From DATAAZ01 sp036259875 (GTDB lineage: Bacteria > Actinomycetota > Thermoleophilia > Gaiellales > Gaiellaceae), in contig DATAAZ010000018.1 of NCBI GenBank assembly GCA_036259875.1, positions 1-33,729 on the forward strand: a stretch of 33,729 nt of DNA, given 5' to 3'. A program made the translations under genes and the position numbers. Below the pieces are notes generated by a model, which was not told the origin of the DNA, made no database searches, and saw nothing but the letters and a program-made list of their open reading frames with translations. Shown here in pieces: positions 22,551 to 31,329 of the stretch (positions are counted from its first letter, which is position 1; every line of letters begins with the position of its first letter).

Positions 22551-23609
22551 GTGGGGAAGCAGGTCGTGGGCCTGAAGATCGGCGCGTCCCAGCTCGCGGC
22601 TGCGCGCGTCTCGCTGAACGGCGGCGCCGAGGTGGTCCAGGTCGCGCGCGAGCCGCTTCGGCCCGGCGTCGTCTCCGGCGGCGAGGTCACCGACGTCGAG
22701 GGGCTTGCGCAGGCGCTGAAGGAGTTCTTCGCGAAGAACAAGCTGCCGAGGCGGGCCGTGCGGGTCGGGATCGCGAACAACCGGATCGGCGTCCGCACGA
22801 TCGAGCTCGCCGGGATCGCGGACACGAAGCAGCTCGCAAACGCAATCCGGTTTCGGGCGCAGGAGGCCCTTCCGATCCCGATCGACGAGGCGGTCCTCGA
22901 CTTCCAGGTTCTCTCCGAGGGGTCGAACGAGGAGGGCCAGACCGTTCGCCGCGTCCTGCTCGTCGTCGCGTATCGCGATCTCGTGGACGCCTACGCGCGC
23001 GCGTGCCGCCAGGCGGGCCTGCGACTCGTCGGCGTCGACCTCGAGGCGTTCGCACTCCTGCGGGCCCTCGCGCCGCCGCCCGCCGCGCCGGGCACGGAGC
23101 GAAGCGCGGTCGTCGCCGTCGCGATGGGCTCGCAGCGGAGCATCCTTGCCGTCTCGGACGGGTTCACGTGCGAGTTCACGCGCGTGCTCGACTGGGGCGG
23201 CGCGCGCCTGACGGGCGAGCTCGCCCGCGCGCTCGCGCTCGACCCGGCGGAGGCGGAACGGCTGAAGGTCGAGCTCGGGCTCGACGGCGAGCGCCCGGTC
23301 GAAGGTCTCGACGCCGGTCAGGCCGCGGCAGGCAGGGAAGCTCTTCGCACGGGCCTCCAGGTGTTCGCCCGTGAGCTCGTCTCGTCGCTGCAGTACTACC
23401 AGAGCCAGCCCGATTCGCTCGGGATCCGCGAGGTCGTCCTCGCGGGGGGCACGGCGCAGCTGCGCGGGATCGCGCCGGCGCTTCAAGGCCTCGTCGGCGT
23501 CGAGGTTCGGGTGGGCGACCCGCTCAGCGGCGTCGCCCTCGGCAAAAAGGCGCGCGGCGCCGAGAGCCCCGCGCTGACGGTGCCGATCGGCCTCGGGATG
23601 GGCGGGTAG
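22551..23609 (+). CDS. pilM: Type IV pilus assembly ATPase PilM
   Basis: 352 aa from GTG 22551, five bases after pilT. It has an actin-like (FtsA/MreB) fold: VVGLKIGASQLAAARVS (phosphate-1), FRAQEALPIPIDEAVLDFQV (the PilM signature), YRDLVDAYARACRQAGL, VDLEAFALLRAL, and LAGGTAQLRGI (adenosine motif). PilM is cytoplasmic and binds the N-terminal tail of PilN, linking the inner complex to PilB and PilT. Confidence 0.93.
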   Translation: MGKQVVGLKIGASQLAAARVSLNGGAEVVQVAREPLRPGVVSGGEVTDVEGLAQALKEFFAKNKLPRRAVRVGIANNRIGVRTIELAGIADTKQLANAIRFRAQEALPIPIDEAVLDFQVLSEGSNEEGQTVRRVLLVVAYRDLVDAYARACRQAGLRLVGVDLEAFALLRALAPPPAAPGTERSAVVAVAMGSQRSILAVSDGFTCEFTRVLDWGGARLTGELARALALDPAEAERLKVELGLDGERPVEGLDAGQAAAGREALRTGLQVFARELVSSLQYYQSQPDSLGIREVVLAGGTAQLRGIAPALQGLVGVEVRVGDPLSGVALGKKARGAESPALTVPIGLGMGG

Positions 23610-23611
23610 CC

Positions 23612-24517
23612 ATGGACTGGAAGCGCGAGATCAAGGTCTCGGATCTCGTCCCGCGGCGTGGGAAGCGGTCCGCCGTCCCTGCTGCCGCTGCCGACGAGAC
23701 GGCCGCCGGTCCGGCGAAGCCGGAGGCGAGGGACGCGGGCGGGGGCAGGAGCTTCCTGAAGCGAGAGATCTCGTTTCGCCGCCGCAACTGGGACCCGGCC
23801 GAAAGCGCCGATACGCCACGGCCCGCGAAGCGAGAGCGCAGGCGCAAGAACGCTCGGCCGCTCGCCGAGGTCCCGCTCATGCGCGCGTTCAACCTGCTGC
23901 CGAGCGAGGACGTACGCCAAACGGGCCGCCGGCCGTCAAGCGCCCAGCTCGTCTTGGCCGTCACCGGCCTCGTCATCATCGCAGCGCTCGGCTCCCTGTT
24001 CTTGATCACGAACGCGCGCGTCGCCGACAAGGCGCGCGAGTACCAGGAGCTGCGCGACCGCCTCGCGGCGCGCGCCGTGCCGGCGGAGGAGCCGGAGATG
24101 GAAACCGGCGACGCAGAACTCGTCCTCGAGCGCGTCTCACGCACGGATGCGCTCGCCGCTGCGCTCGGGCAGCGGATCGCGTGGGACCGAATCCTGCGCG
24201 AGTTCTCGCTCGTCCTCCCGGAGGACGTCTGGCTGAAGAGCCTGAAGGCTGCGTCCGCGCCTCCTCCGAACGCTGCCCCGGCGGAAGGCGCACAGCCGAC
24301 CGACGCGTCGGCGACCGCGAAAAACACCTTCGAAATCAACGGTTACGCACGGGACCAGGAAGCGATCGCCGAGCTCCTCACCCGGCTCGCCGTGGTCCCC
24401 GAGATCGAGACCGCTCAACTCGTGTCGGCTACCAAGGTCGAGCTCCAGGGCGAGAGCGTGCTCGAGTTCACGATGAGCGCGGTCGTGAAACCCCGGCAGG
24501 CCGGAGGGAACGCGTGA
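23612..24517 (+). CDS. pilN: PilN-like protein with long N-terminal extension
   Basis: 301 aa. In typical PilN the INLLP PilM-binding motif lies at the very N-terminus. Here FNLLP is at residues 93-97, preceded by about 90 residues of basic, disordered-looking sequence with a repeated KREI motif (residues 4-7 in MDWKREIKVSDL and 50-53 in FLKREISF). One membrane helix follows (about 111-133), then a coiled coil and a ferredoxin-like domain (about 190-295) with a low-complexity loop. It probably dimerises with PilO. The extension likely adds binding sites for a cytoplasmic partner. Confidence 0.85.
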   Translation: MDWKREIKVSDLVPRRGKRSAVPAAAADETAAGPAKPEARDAGGGRSFLKREISFRRRNWDPAESADTPRPAKRERRRKNARPLAEVPLMRAFNLLPSEDVRQTGRRPSSAQLVLAVTGLVIIAALGSLFLITNARVADKAREYQELRDRLAARAVPAEEPEMETGDAELVLERVSRTDALAAALGQRIAWDRILREFSLVLPEDVWLKSLKAASAPPPNAAPAEGAQPTDASATAKNTFEINGYARDQEAIAELLTRLAVVPEIETAQLVSATKVELQGESVLEFTMSAVVKPRQAGGNA

Positions 24518-25245
24518 AGAAGCAGATCCCTCTCACGCCCGTCCTCGCGCTCGCACTCGTGATCGTCGCCGCAGTTGCCTGGTTCGCGCTTATCTCGCCA
24601 AAGCAGGCGCGAAGCTCCGAGCTCGACGAGGAGATCGCCGAGCTCGAGACGAAGCTCACGCTCGTCTCGCGGCCGTCCGCGCCCGACGAGGCGCCGAAGG
24701 TCGAGATCGACGTCGCCGACCTCTTCAAGCTCGCCAAGGCGATGCCCGATCGAGACGACATGCCTGGCATCCTCCTCGAGCTGAACTCGACGGCGCTCTC
24801 GACGGGCGTCGAGTTCCTCTCGATCCAGCCGGGTGTCCCCTCGGCGCGCGGCACCTACTACGCCGTGCCGATCACTCTCACGTACGCAGGGAACTACTAC
24901 GACCTCGCCGACTTCCTCTTCCGTCTCCGGAACCTCGTCGCCGTCCGCGACGGCGTCCTCGACGCGGCGGGGCGCCTGTACACGCTCGACGCGATCGAGT
25001 TCAAGGAAGGGAAGCGAGGCTTCCCGCACGTCGAGGCGATCCTCACGATCTCGGCGTACTCGTTCGGCACGTCGCCTGCCGCGGCAGCGGCGGCCCCCGA
25101 GGCGGGTACGACGACCGCGACGACGACCACGCAGACGCAGCCGACGGCGACCGCGACGACGCCCGCGCCGCCGCCGCCTGCGCAGGCGCCGCCGGCCGAC
25201 CCGACCGGCGACGGAGAGCAGCAGGCCGCGGGAGGGACGCCCTGA
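24514..25245 (+). CDS. pilO: PilO-like alignment-complex protein
   Basis: 243 aa from GTG 24514, overlapping pilN by four bases. A short cytoplasmic N-terminus is followed by one membrane helix (about 7-27, LTPVLALALVIVAAVAWFALI), a coiled coil (about 30-52, ELDEEIAELETKLTLVSRP), and a ferredoxin-like domain (about 70-190) with the PilO pattern TYYAVPITLTYAGNYYDLADFL. The tail (about 190-243) is Ala/Thr/Pro-rich and probably disordered. It pairs with PilN across the membrane. Confidence 0.9.
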   Translation: MKKQIPLTPVLALALVIVAAVAWFALISPKQARSSELDEEIAELETKLTLVSRPSAPDEAPKVEIDVADLFKLAKAMPDRDDMPGILLELNSTALSTGVEFLSIQPGVPSARGTYYAVPITLTYAGNYYDLADFLFRLRNLVAVRDGVLDAAGRLYTLDAIEFKEGKRGFPHVEAILTISAYSFGTSPAAAAAAPEAGTTTATTTTQTQPTATATTPAPPPPAQAPPADPTGDGEQQAAGGTP

Positions 25246-26045
25246 TGCCGCCGGGAGCGAAAGCGCAGGAAGCGCTTCGCAAGCAGAAGGAGGCGCGCCA
25301 GAAGAAGGTTCTCTTCGCGCTCGCGCCCGTCCTCGTCGGCCTTCTCGCCTGGCAGGGTCCGGGGACGTTCAAGGCGCTGACGGGCGGCGAGGCGGCGCCT
25401 CCGTCGCCCGCCGCGAGCGCGACGCCGCCGTCGCCGACCGCGCCTACGGATCCGACGACCGCCGGCGCGCCTTCGACCGCGGTGCCCGCTCAGCCGCCGG
25501 CCGCTTCGACGCCGTCGGGCGAGCCCGTCCTCGCGGACAGCGACGAGCCGTCCTCGGCGGGCGCGGGGCAGCTCGTCAGCTTCGATCGCTTTGTTGGGCG
25601 CGATCCGTTCGATCCCGGGATCGAGACGAAGCCCGATTCGGGCGCCGACGCCGGCCAGCCGGCCGACGCCGGCCAGCCGGCTGACGAGCCTTCGGACGGG
25701 GGAAGCGAGGGCGGCGAAGGCGACGACCCGTTCACGGAGCCGTCCTCAGGCGGCGGAACGACGTCGCCGCCGCCGCCTCCGCCACCTGCCGCGGCCGCGG
25801 CCACGACCGCCGTGCTGGACGTCAACGGCACCCGCGAGACGCTCGGCGTGAATGCGATCTTTCCGGCGGCCGATCCCGTCTTCACGCTCGCAGCGGTCAG
25901 TAAGAAGAGCGTGAAGATCGGGCTCGTCACGGGGGAGTTCTCGACCGGCGTCCCGACGGTCACCGTGAAGCTCGGGGAGTCGGTGACGCTCGTCAGCGAG
26001 CCCGACGGCCTGCAGTACATCATCAAGCTCGTCTCGGTCCGCTAG
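25245..26045 (+). CDS. PilP-like pilus assembly protein
   Basis: 266 aa, its ATG overlapping the pilO stop by one base. A lysine-rich N-terminus (AQEALRKQKEARQKK) and a membrane segment (about 22-38) are followed by a long Pro/Ala/Asp/Ser-rich spacer. The C-terminal beta domain (about 185-266) has TAVLDVNGTRETLGVNAIFPA to the end (TLVSEPDGLQYIIKLVSVR). In this operon position diderms have PilP, a lipoprotein that reaches the secretin. Here there is no lipobox and no secretin gene in view. The spacer contains an exact 18-bp tandem repeat (25644-25661 and 25662-25679, encoding DAGQPA). Confidence 0.65.
   Translation: MPPGAKAQEALRKQKEARQKKVLFALAPVLVGLLAWQGPGTFKALTGGEAAPPSPAASATPPSPTAPTDPTTAGAPSTAVPAQPPAASTPSGEPVLADSDEPSSAGAGQLVSFDRFVGRDPFDPGIETKPDSGADAGQPADAGQPADEPSDGGSEGGEGDDPFTEPSSGGGTTSPPPPPPPAAAAATTAVLDVNGTRETLGVNAIFPAADPVFTLAAVSKKSVKIGLVTGEFSTGVPTVTVKLGESVTLVSEPDGLQYIIKLVSVR
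25644..25679 (+). repeat. 18-bp in-frame tandem repeat in the pilP-like gene
   Basis: Two exact copies of GCCGACGCCGGCCAGCCG lie back to back and encode a six-residue repeat in the disordered spacer. Copy number could vary without a frameshift. Confidence 0.85.
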
Positions 26046-26242
26046 CCGATCGTCCGCGCCGGCCACGGCCTGGGGACTGTCCCTGGGACAGTCCCCGTCG
26101 ACGCGGCGAGGCGACCGCGAGGCCGTGTCTATCCGAGACCGCGGTTGACGTTGGACACGCCGAATCGCGGCGTGGTCGACAAGGCGAGCGCGATCGACCG
26201 GATCGGCGTCGTCGTTCCGGCGGCGGCCGTGCGCGGCCGGCG
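26046..26242. other. REP-containing spacer between the pilP-like gene and pilV
   Basis: About 200 bases between two convergent genes. Apart from the REP palindrome at 26072-26096, I see no terminator or gene; a TTG-started 31-codon frame at 26152-26247 is too weak to call. Confidence 0.5.
26072..26096 (+). repeat. Solitary REP palindrome
   Basis: A perfect copy of the same 25-bp palindrome (GGGGACTGTCCC, T, GGGACAGTCCCC), about 9.2 kb from the nearest other copy. It lies 27 bases after the pilP-like gene's stop. Confidence 0.92.
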
Positions 26243-26800
26243 CTAGAGCCCGGTCGATTCGTCGAACGCGGAGGAGATTCGCGCGTAGGCGCGTGCGGTC
26301 GTCGCGTCGCGGACGACGATCGTGATGAGCTTCACGTTCCGCCCGGCCGTCCCGGCGGAGTTCGTGACCGTCTGCCACGTCACGTACGTGTCGACCCTGT
26401 AGCTCTTGCCGTCGGCCCCGGTGACGTTCCGCGTCGGAACAGCGTTCGTGCACGGAGTCGCGGGGCACTTCGCGAGGACGACGGTCGAGTCCGTCTGGTT
26501 GACGGGCGACGAGACCGCGCGAAACGCCGCGTCACCCGTGTACGTCCCGTCGGCGGCGCTCACGTCGGTCTCCGCAAGGCCGATCGTCTCGTACTTGACG
26601 GCGCGGAAGCTCTCCATCTCCCCGCCGGCGAGTGCGGCCGCGGTCGAGACGGTGCTCGCGCGCTTGATCTGGACGGTGCTCGACTCGAACATCGCGTAGA
26701 CGGCCATGACCCCGATCGACATCACGCCCATCGCGCAGAGCAGTTCGACCATGCCGAAGCCGGCCTGATCGCGAAGACGGGACCGCAGGAGGGCGTACAC
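26243..26800 (-). CDS. Type IV minor prepilin (PilV-like)
   Basis: 185 aa from GTG 26800. The prepilin signal is DQAG cut before Phe 15, with Glu 19 at +5 and the hydrophobic helix FGMVELLCAMGVMSIGVMAV. The outer part has a KCPATPCTNAV Cys pair and a YVTWQTVTNSAGTAGRNVKLITIVV segment like PilV/GspI proteins. It is transcribed opposite to its neighbours, between the pilP-like gene and pilC, so its expression is separately controlled. Confidence 0.82.
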   Translation of the reverse strand: MYALLRSRLRDQAGFGMVELLCAMGVMSIGVMAVYAMFESSTVQIKRASTVSTAAALAGGEMESFRAVKYETIGLAETDVSAADGTYTGDAAFRAVSSPVNQTDSTVVLAKCPATPCTNAVPTRNVTGADGKSYRVDTYVTWQTVTNSAGTAGRNVKLITIVVRDATTARAYARISSAFDESTGL

Positions 26801-26874
26801 CTCTCGTCTCCATCGGCAGAGGGCTCGCTCCGCTCAAGCCGGGAAGGGGGGATGCCGATCCCGAGCGTGGAGCC

Positions 26875-28089
26875 ATGGCCTCGTTCGCCTACACCGCGAT
26901 CAACGCCGAAGGCATCGAGCTAACCGGCGAAATCCACGCGCCTGACCTAAGCGGCGCGCGCGAGGCGCTGCGCGTCCGCGGCCTCCTTGCGCTCGACCTC
27001 ACCGAGCGTGCCTCTCCGACCGAGGGGATCGGCGGTGTCGTCAAGAAGGTGAAGCCGAAGACGCTCCAGATCTTTTCGCGTCAGTTCGCGACGATGATCG
27101 AAGCGGGCCTCAACGTCGTCACGGCGCTCGTGATCCTCGAGGAGCAGACCGAGGACAAGAAGTTCGCCGCCGTAATCGGCGAGGTGCGCGCCGATGTGGA
27201 AGGCGGGCTCCTCCTTTCGGAGGCGCTCGCCCGCCACCCGAGGATCTTCTCGCGGCTCTTCGTCTCGATGGTCGAGGCGGGCGAGGCTGCAGGGATTCTC
27301 GACGTCGTGCTCGACCGCGTCGCCTTCCAGATCGAGAAGGAGACGCAAATCAAGCGGCGCGTGAAGGGGGCGATGATGTACCCGATCATGGTCCTGTCGT
27401 TCGCGACGCTGGTCCTGATCGGCATGCTCATGTTTCTCGTCCCGATCTTCGTGGACATCTTCGAGCAGCTGGGCGGCGACCTGCCGACGCTCACGAAGCT
27501 CGTCGTGGGCGCCTCGGACGTGCTGAAGAGCTACTGGTACGTGATCTTTCCGATCTGGGGTCTCCTCATCTGGCTCTTCTTCCGGCTCAAGAAGACGGAG
27601 AAGGGCCGGCGGGTCTGGGACCGCACGCGCCTGAAGGCGCCGGTCGGGATCGGCGCCGTCGTCCTGAAGGTCGGGATGGCGCGGTTCGCGCGAACCCTCT
27701 CGACGCTCGTCGCCGCGGGGGTTGACATCATCCGCGCCCTCGAGATCACCGGCTCGACGTCGGGGAACAGCCTGATCGAGGACGCGACCGCGGTCGTCCG
27801 TGAGCGCGTCCACCAGGGCGTCCCGATCGCCATCCCGCTGAGCGAGGACCCGCTCTTCCCGCCGATGGTCTCCCAGATGGTGCGGGTCGGCGAGGAGACC
27901 GGCGAGCTCGAAAAGATGCTCGCGAAGATCGCCGACTTCTACGAGGACGAGGTGGACAGCGCGATCGCCACGCTGACCTCGATCATCGAGCCCCTGATGA
28001 TGATCCTCGTCGGGATCATGGTCGGGATCATCATCATCGCCATGTACCTCCCGATGTTCAAGCTGCTCACGCTGATCGGCGGCGCTTAG
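26875..28089 (+). CDS. pilC: Type IV pilus inner-membrane platform protein PilC
   Basis: 404 aa. It has two GspF domains: the first with FSRQFATMIEAGLNVVTALVIL, HPRIFSRLFVSMVEAGEAAG and MMYPIMVLSFATLVLIGMLM; the second with MARFARTLSTLVAAGVDIIR, FPPMVSQMVRVGEETGELEK and a final membrane helix (PLMMILVGIMVGIIIIAMYL). It couples PilB and PilT ATP use to pilin addition or removal. ATG 26875 has a GGAG nearby. It is divergent from pilV with 74 bases between. Confidence 0.95.
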   Translation: MASFAYTAINAEGIELTGEIHAPDLSGAREALRVRGLLALDLTERASPTEGIGGVVKKVKPKTLQIFSRQFATMIEAGLNVVTALVILEEQTEDKKFAAVIGEVRADVEGGLLLSEALARHPRIFSRLFVSMVEAGEAAGILDVVLDRVAFQIEKETQIKRRVKGAMMYPIMVLSFATLVLIGMLMFLVPIFVDIFEQLGGDLPTLTKLVVGASDVLKSYWYVIFPIWGLLIWLFFRLKKTEKGRRVWDRTRLKAPVGIGAVVLKVGMARFARTLSTLVAAGVDIIRALEITGSTSGNSLIEDATAVVRERVHQGVPIAIPLSEDPLFPPMVSQMVRVGEETGELEKMLAKIADFYEDEVDSAIATLTSIIEPLMMILVGIMVGIIIIAMYLPMFKLLTLIGGA

Positions 28090-28138
28090 GCGGCGACGGT
28101 TCCGGGCATCCACGTCCAAACGGACGAGGAGGCCGAGG

Positions 28139-28300
28139 GTGAGCGAGATCGACGAGCCGCAGGAGCAGGAGTGGACGGACCCGCGCGAGCGGGAGGGGTG
28201 GGATCCGCTCGCCGGTGGCGGTGGCGACCCGGAGGATGTGGACGTCGAGGAGAACCTCGAGGAAGCACGCGAGGGCGAGGACGACGCGCCGCCTCTCTAG
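28139..28300 (+). CDS. Small acidic ORF after pilC
   Basis: 53 aa from GTG 28139, with GAGGAGG six bases upstream. The sequence is highly acidic (MSEIDEPQEQEWTDPREREG, ending EEAREGEDDAPPL), without a membrane segment. Nearly every third codon base is G or C, as in real genes here, whereas the overlapping frame of the next gene uses rare AGG codons over 28215-28295. It could be coupled to pilC. Function unknown. Confidence 0.5.
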   Translation: MSEIDEPQEQEWTDPREREGWDPLAGGGGDPEDVDVEENLEEAREGEDDAPPL

Positions 28301-29564
28301 CGCGCTCGTCACGACGGCGGTCGGCGCGCTCGCCCTCGCCGCGCCGGCGGCGGCGGGGCCGATCGTCGACCGAGCCGTCGACGGGCTCGAGGCCGACAAC
28401 GTCTACGTGGACCCGGCCGTCGAGGGCGAGCTCTCGGCTGCCGAGATCGAGCGGCTTCGCGACGCGATCGCCGAGGCGGACGCGGGCGAGGTCTACGTCG
28501 CTGTATTGCCCGAGGAGGCGCGGAACGAGGCGGGCGGGGACGCGGGCGAGCTCGCCGAGCGGATCGGAGAGGGCGTCCGCGAGGACGGGACGTACGCGGC
28601 GCTCGCCGGCGACGACCTCGGCGCTCGCAGCACGGAGCTCGAGCCGGGCCGGGCGGGTGAGCTTGCCGAGGAAGCGGAGGCCACGGGGCGCGACGCCTCC
28701 GACGTCCTCCTGGCTTTCGTCGAGCGCCTTTCGGACGCCGAAGGCGGCGGAGGCGGTGGCGGGCCGGGGCTCTGGCTACTCCTCGCCCTCGTCGGCCTCG
28801 GCGCGCTCGCGTTCTTCGCATTTCGAAGGCGCGCGAGCCGCGCGGACGACGCGGAGCTTGCCGAGGTGAAGGCGGCCGCGCAGGAGGATCTGCTCGCGTT
28901 CGCGGAGGACATCCGGGCCCTCGATCTCGACGTCCAGATGCCCGACGCGAGCAACGAGGCGAGGCAAGACTACGAGCGCGGGCTCTCGCTCTACGAGCGC
29001 GCCGACCGCGATCTCGACCGCGCGCGAAGCGTCGAGGACCTACAACCCGTGTCCGCGGCGATCGAGGAGGGACGCTGGCTGCTCGCGGCGGCCCGGGCCC
29101 GGCTCGAGGCGCGCGCGCTCCCGGAGCGGCGCCCGCCCTGCTTCTTCGACCCGCGTCACGGTCCCTCGACGCGCGATGTCGAGTGGACGCCGCCGTGGGG
29201 CGCGCCGCGGCTCGTCCCCGCATGCGAGGCTGACGCGCAGCGCGTCGAGCAGGGTCTCGAGCCCGCCTCACGCGAGGTACTCGTTGGCGGCCGCCGCACG
29301 CCGTACTGGGACGCGCCGCCCTCCTACGGGCCGTGGGCGGGCGGATTCTTCGGCGGCTTCGGCGGGCTCTTCCCGGGGATCCTCATCGGCTCAATGCTCG
29401 CGGGCGCGTTCGCCCCGCCCGTCTACGCCGACGTGGGCGGGGACGCCGGCGGCGACGGCGACATGGGGAACGGCGACTTCGGTGACGGCGGCGGCGACCT
29501 CGCAGGCGGGGACTTTGGCGGTGGGGACTTCGGAGGCGGCGACTTCGGAGGCGGCGATTTCTGA
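28215..29564 (+). CDS. TPM-domain membrane protein with Gly/Asp-rich tail
   Basis: 449 aa from GTG 28215 (or 442 from ATG 28236). A basic twin-Arg leader (ARTTRRLSSALVTTAVGALALAAPAAA) precedes a TPM-type domain (about 50-180: EIERLRDAIAEADAGEVYVAV, DVLLAFVERLSD), one membrane helix (GLWLLLALVGLGALAFFAF), a helical cytoplasmic region, and a hydrophobic segment followed by a GGDFGGGDF repeat tail. TPM proteins have phosphatase-like or repair roles in other organisms. The first ~30 codons overlap the preceding small ORF and have atypical codon use, so the true start is uncertain. Confidence 0.7.
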   Translation: MAVATRRMWTSRRTSRKHARARTTRRLSSALVTTAVGALALAAPAAAGPIVDRAVDGLEADNVYVDPAVEGELSAAEIERLRDAIAEADAGEVYVAVLPEEARNEAGGDAGELAERIGEGVREDGTYAALAGDDLGARSTELEPGRAGELAEEAEATGRDASDVLLAFVERLSDAEGGGGGGGPGLWLLLALVGLGALAFFAFRRRASRADDAELAEVKAAAQEDLLAFAEDIRALDLDVQMPDASNEARQDYERGLSLYERADRDLDRARSVEDLQPVSAAIEEGRWLLAAARARLEARALPERRPPCFFDPRHGPSTRDVEWTPPWGAPRLVPACEADAQRVEQGLEPASREVLVGGRRTPYWDAPPSYGPWAGGFFGGFGGLFPGILIGSMLAGAFAPPVYADVGGDAGGDGDMGNGDFGDGGGDLAGGDFGGGDFGGGDFGGGDF

Positions 29565-29625
29565 TCCGCGGGCCGGCACGCCGGGCCCGTGCAGCCGTCG
29601 GCGGAAGCAGCCCATCGGCCGCCCG

Positions 29626-29637
29626 TAGAATCGCGCC
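29626..29637 (+). promoter_or_regulatory. Putative leaderless promoter -10 of the ferritin gene
   Basis: TAGAAT at 29626-29631 predicts a transcription start exactly at the GTG start codon (29638). No Shine-Dalgarno is present. Confidence 0.5.
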
Positions 29638-30168
29638 GTGGCCCGCTTCCCCGAGGCGCTGAACGAGCAGATCGCGCGCGAGCTCGCCGCCTCGCAGCAG
29701 TACGTGGCGATCGCCGTCTACTACGACGCGGAGACGCTCCCCCGGCTCGCAGCCCACTTCTACCGCCAGGCGCTCGAGGAGCGAAACCACGCGATGATGA
29801 TCGTCCAGTACCTCCTCGACGCCGACGAGCGGGTCGTCATCCCGGGCGTCGACCCGCCCCGTACGGATTTCGGCGACGTCGTCGTGCCCGTCGAGCTCGC
29901 GCTCGCACAGGAACGTCAGGTCACGGAGCAGATCGTCGAGCTCACGCGCCTCGCGCGCGAGGAGGGCGATCTCGTGGGCGAGCAGTTCCTGCACTGGTTT
30001 CTGCAGGAGCAGCGCGAGGAGGTCTCGAGCATGTCAGAGCTGCTCGCCGTCGTCGAACGCGCGAACGCCTCGAACATCCTCCTCGCGGAGGAGTACCTCG
30101 CACGCAGCCAGGTCGGCGACGAGTCGGTCGAGGCGAGGGCTCCGCCGGCCGCGGGCGGCGCGCTCTGA
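29638..30168 (+). CDS. Ferritin (FtnA/BfrB-type) iron-storage protein
   Basis: 176 aa from GTG 29638, the usual ferritin length. The four-helix ferritin fold shows ferroxidase ligands: Glu 15 (IARELAASQQYVAIA), Glu 48 and His 51 (ALEERNHAMMIVQYL), Glu in ALAQERQ, and a Glu/Gln pair in HWFLQEQREEVSSM. The tail after residue 160 is Ala/Gly-rich. It oxidises Fe(II) and stores it in a 24-subunit cage. It looks monocistronic. Confidence 0.92.
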   Translation: MARFPEALNEQIARELAASQQYVAIAVYYDAETLPRLAAHFYRQALEERNHAMMIVQYLLDADERVVIPGVDPPRTDFGDVVVPVELALAQERQVTEQIVELTRLAREEGDLVGEQFLHWFLQEQREEVSSMSELLAVVERANASNILLAEEYLARSQVGDESVEARAPPAAGGAL

Positions 30169-30174
30169 GCGGGC

Positions 30175-31329
30175 CTACGCCGTCCGCGTCGCGAAGCGAC
30201 GGACTGATACAGGGAGCCACCAGGCGATCAGGCCGACGCCGAGGGCGAGCGCGAGGTCGAACGCGAACCCGAGCCCGCCGACGAGGAGGGCAACGGCCCA
30301 TGCTCGGGCGGCTCGGAGGTCGCGAAGCAGGCCGATATGGAGGATGCCGGCAGCCGTCAGCAATGCGGCCAGAATCGGGAGGGGAAAGGCGGCGAGGATC
30401 GCGGCGAGCCCGGAGCCGGCGCCGAGCGCGAGCGCGAGGAGCGCCGCGCCCATCGCGAGCGGCGCCCCGGCCGTGCGGGCACCGAATGAGTAGTGCGCCG
30501 TCAGGCCCCCTGCTCCGTGGCAGACCGGCATGCCGGTGACCGCGCCGGCGAAGATGTTCGTGAGTCCGTACGTCGTAGCGAGGCTGCCGGGACGCACTCT
30601 GGTCGCTTGCTCGCCGAAGTAGACGCGCGCCGCGTCGGCGGGTGCTAGGCAGGAGTTCGCGAACGAAAGGGGCGCCTGCGGCACGACGAGGACCGTGAAG
30701 GCGACGGCGAAGGTCGCCACGTCGAGCGAGGGAAGCGTGAGCGGGGACGGCCCGAGCGTCGCGTGGCCGCCCGCAAGCACGACCGCGATCGCAGCGCCGG
30801 CGGCGACGAGCGCGAGGGAACTCCCCGCCCGCCTGAACGCGAGCGCGGCCGCGAGCGCGACGAGCGCGAGCGGGATCGCGCCGGCCGGCGGGAGAGCGTG
30901 CTCCTCAAAAGCCACGGGCGGGGCGCTTACGAGGCCCCACGCGATCTCGAGGAAGAGCAGGCCCACCGTAAGCTGCACCCCGCGGATGAGCGGGCGAGGG
31001 AAGGCGCGCGCGGCGCGATCGAGCAGACCGACCCGCCCCGCCACCAGGAAGATCGCGCCGATCAGGACGGCGCCGGCCGCGATCGCGTCCGCCCCCAGCC
31101 CCTCGGCGATCGCGATCGCGCCGAACGCCTTCAGGGGCTGCGCGGGGAGCGGGAGCCCGTAGACGAACGCGTTCGCGAGGTAGAGCAGCGCGGCGGGAAG
31201 CAGGACGGCCGTCGGAGAGAGGCCGTTGCTCACGATCAGCGCGACCGCGATGGGAACGAGGACGCCGACGTCGGCGACCGCGCCGGCAAGCTCGCGCCGG
31301 TTGAAGCGCACCCCCCTATGATCTCGCAC
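30175..31329 (-). CDS. MOT1-type molybdate (sulfate permease-like) transporter
   Basis: 384-aa multi-spanning membrane protein with about 10-11 hydrophobic segments. The MOT1 (MFS_MOT1) signatures are visible: LPLPAQPLKAFGAIAIAEGL in the first half, and LTNIFAGAVTGMPVCHGAGG with AHYSFGARTAG in the second. Members import molybdate, less often sulfate. The start is uncertain: GTG 31329 is only two bases from the divergent gene's start, while GTG 31311 would give a protein beginning MRFNRRELAGAVADVG. Neither has a well-placed ribosome binding site. Confidence 0.85.
   Translation of the reverse strand: MRDHRGVRFNRRELAGAVADVGVLVPIAVALIVSNGLSPTAVLLPAALLYLANAFVYGLPLPAQPLKAFGAIAIAEGLGADAIAAGAVLIGAIFLVAGRVGLLDRAARAFPRPLIRGVQLTVGLLFLEIAWGLVSAPPVAFEEHALPPAGAIPLALVALAAALAFRRAGSSLALVAAGAAIAVVLAGGHATLGPSPLTLPSLDVATFAVAFTVLVVPQAPLSFANSCLAPADAARVYFGEQATRVRPGSLATTYGLTNIFAGAVTGMPVCHGAGGLTAHYSFGARTAGAPLAMGAALLALALGAGSGLAAILAAFPLPILAALLTAAGILHIGLLRDLRAARAWAVALLVGGLGFAFDLALALGVGLIAWWLPVSVRRFATRTA

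Noticed and set aside
26812..26859. Inverted repeat ATCGGCA / TGCCGAT between pilV and pilC
   Set aside because: Only 7-bp arms 34 bases apart in GC-rich DNA; could be chance.
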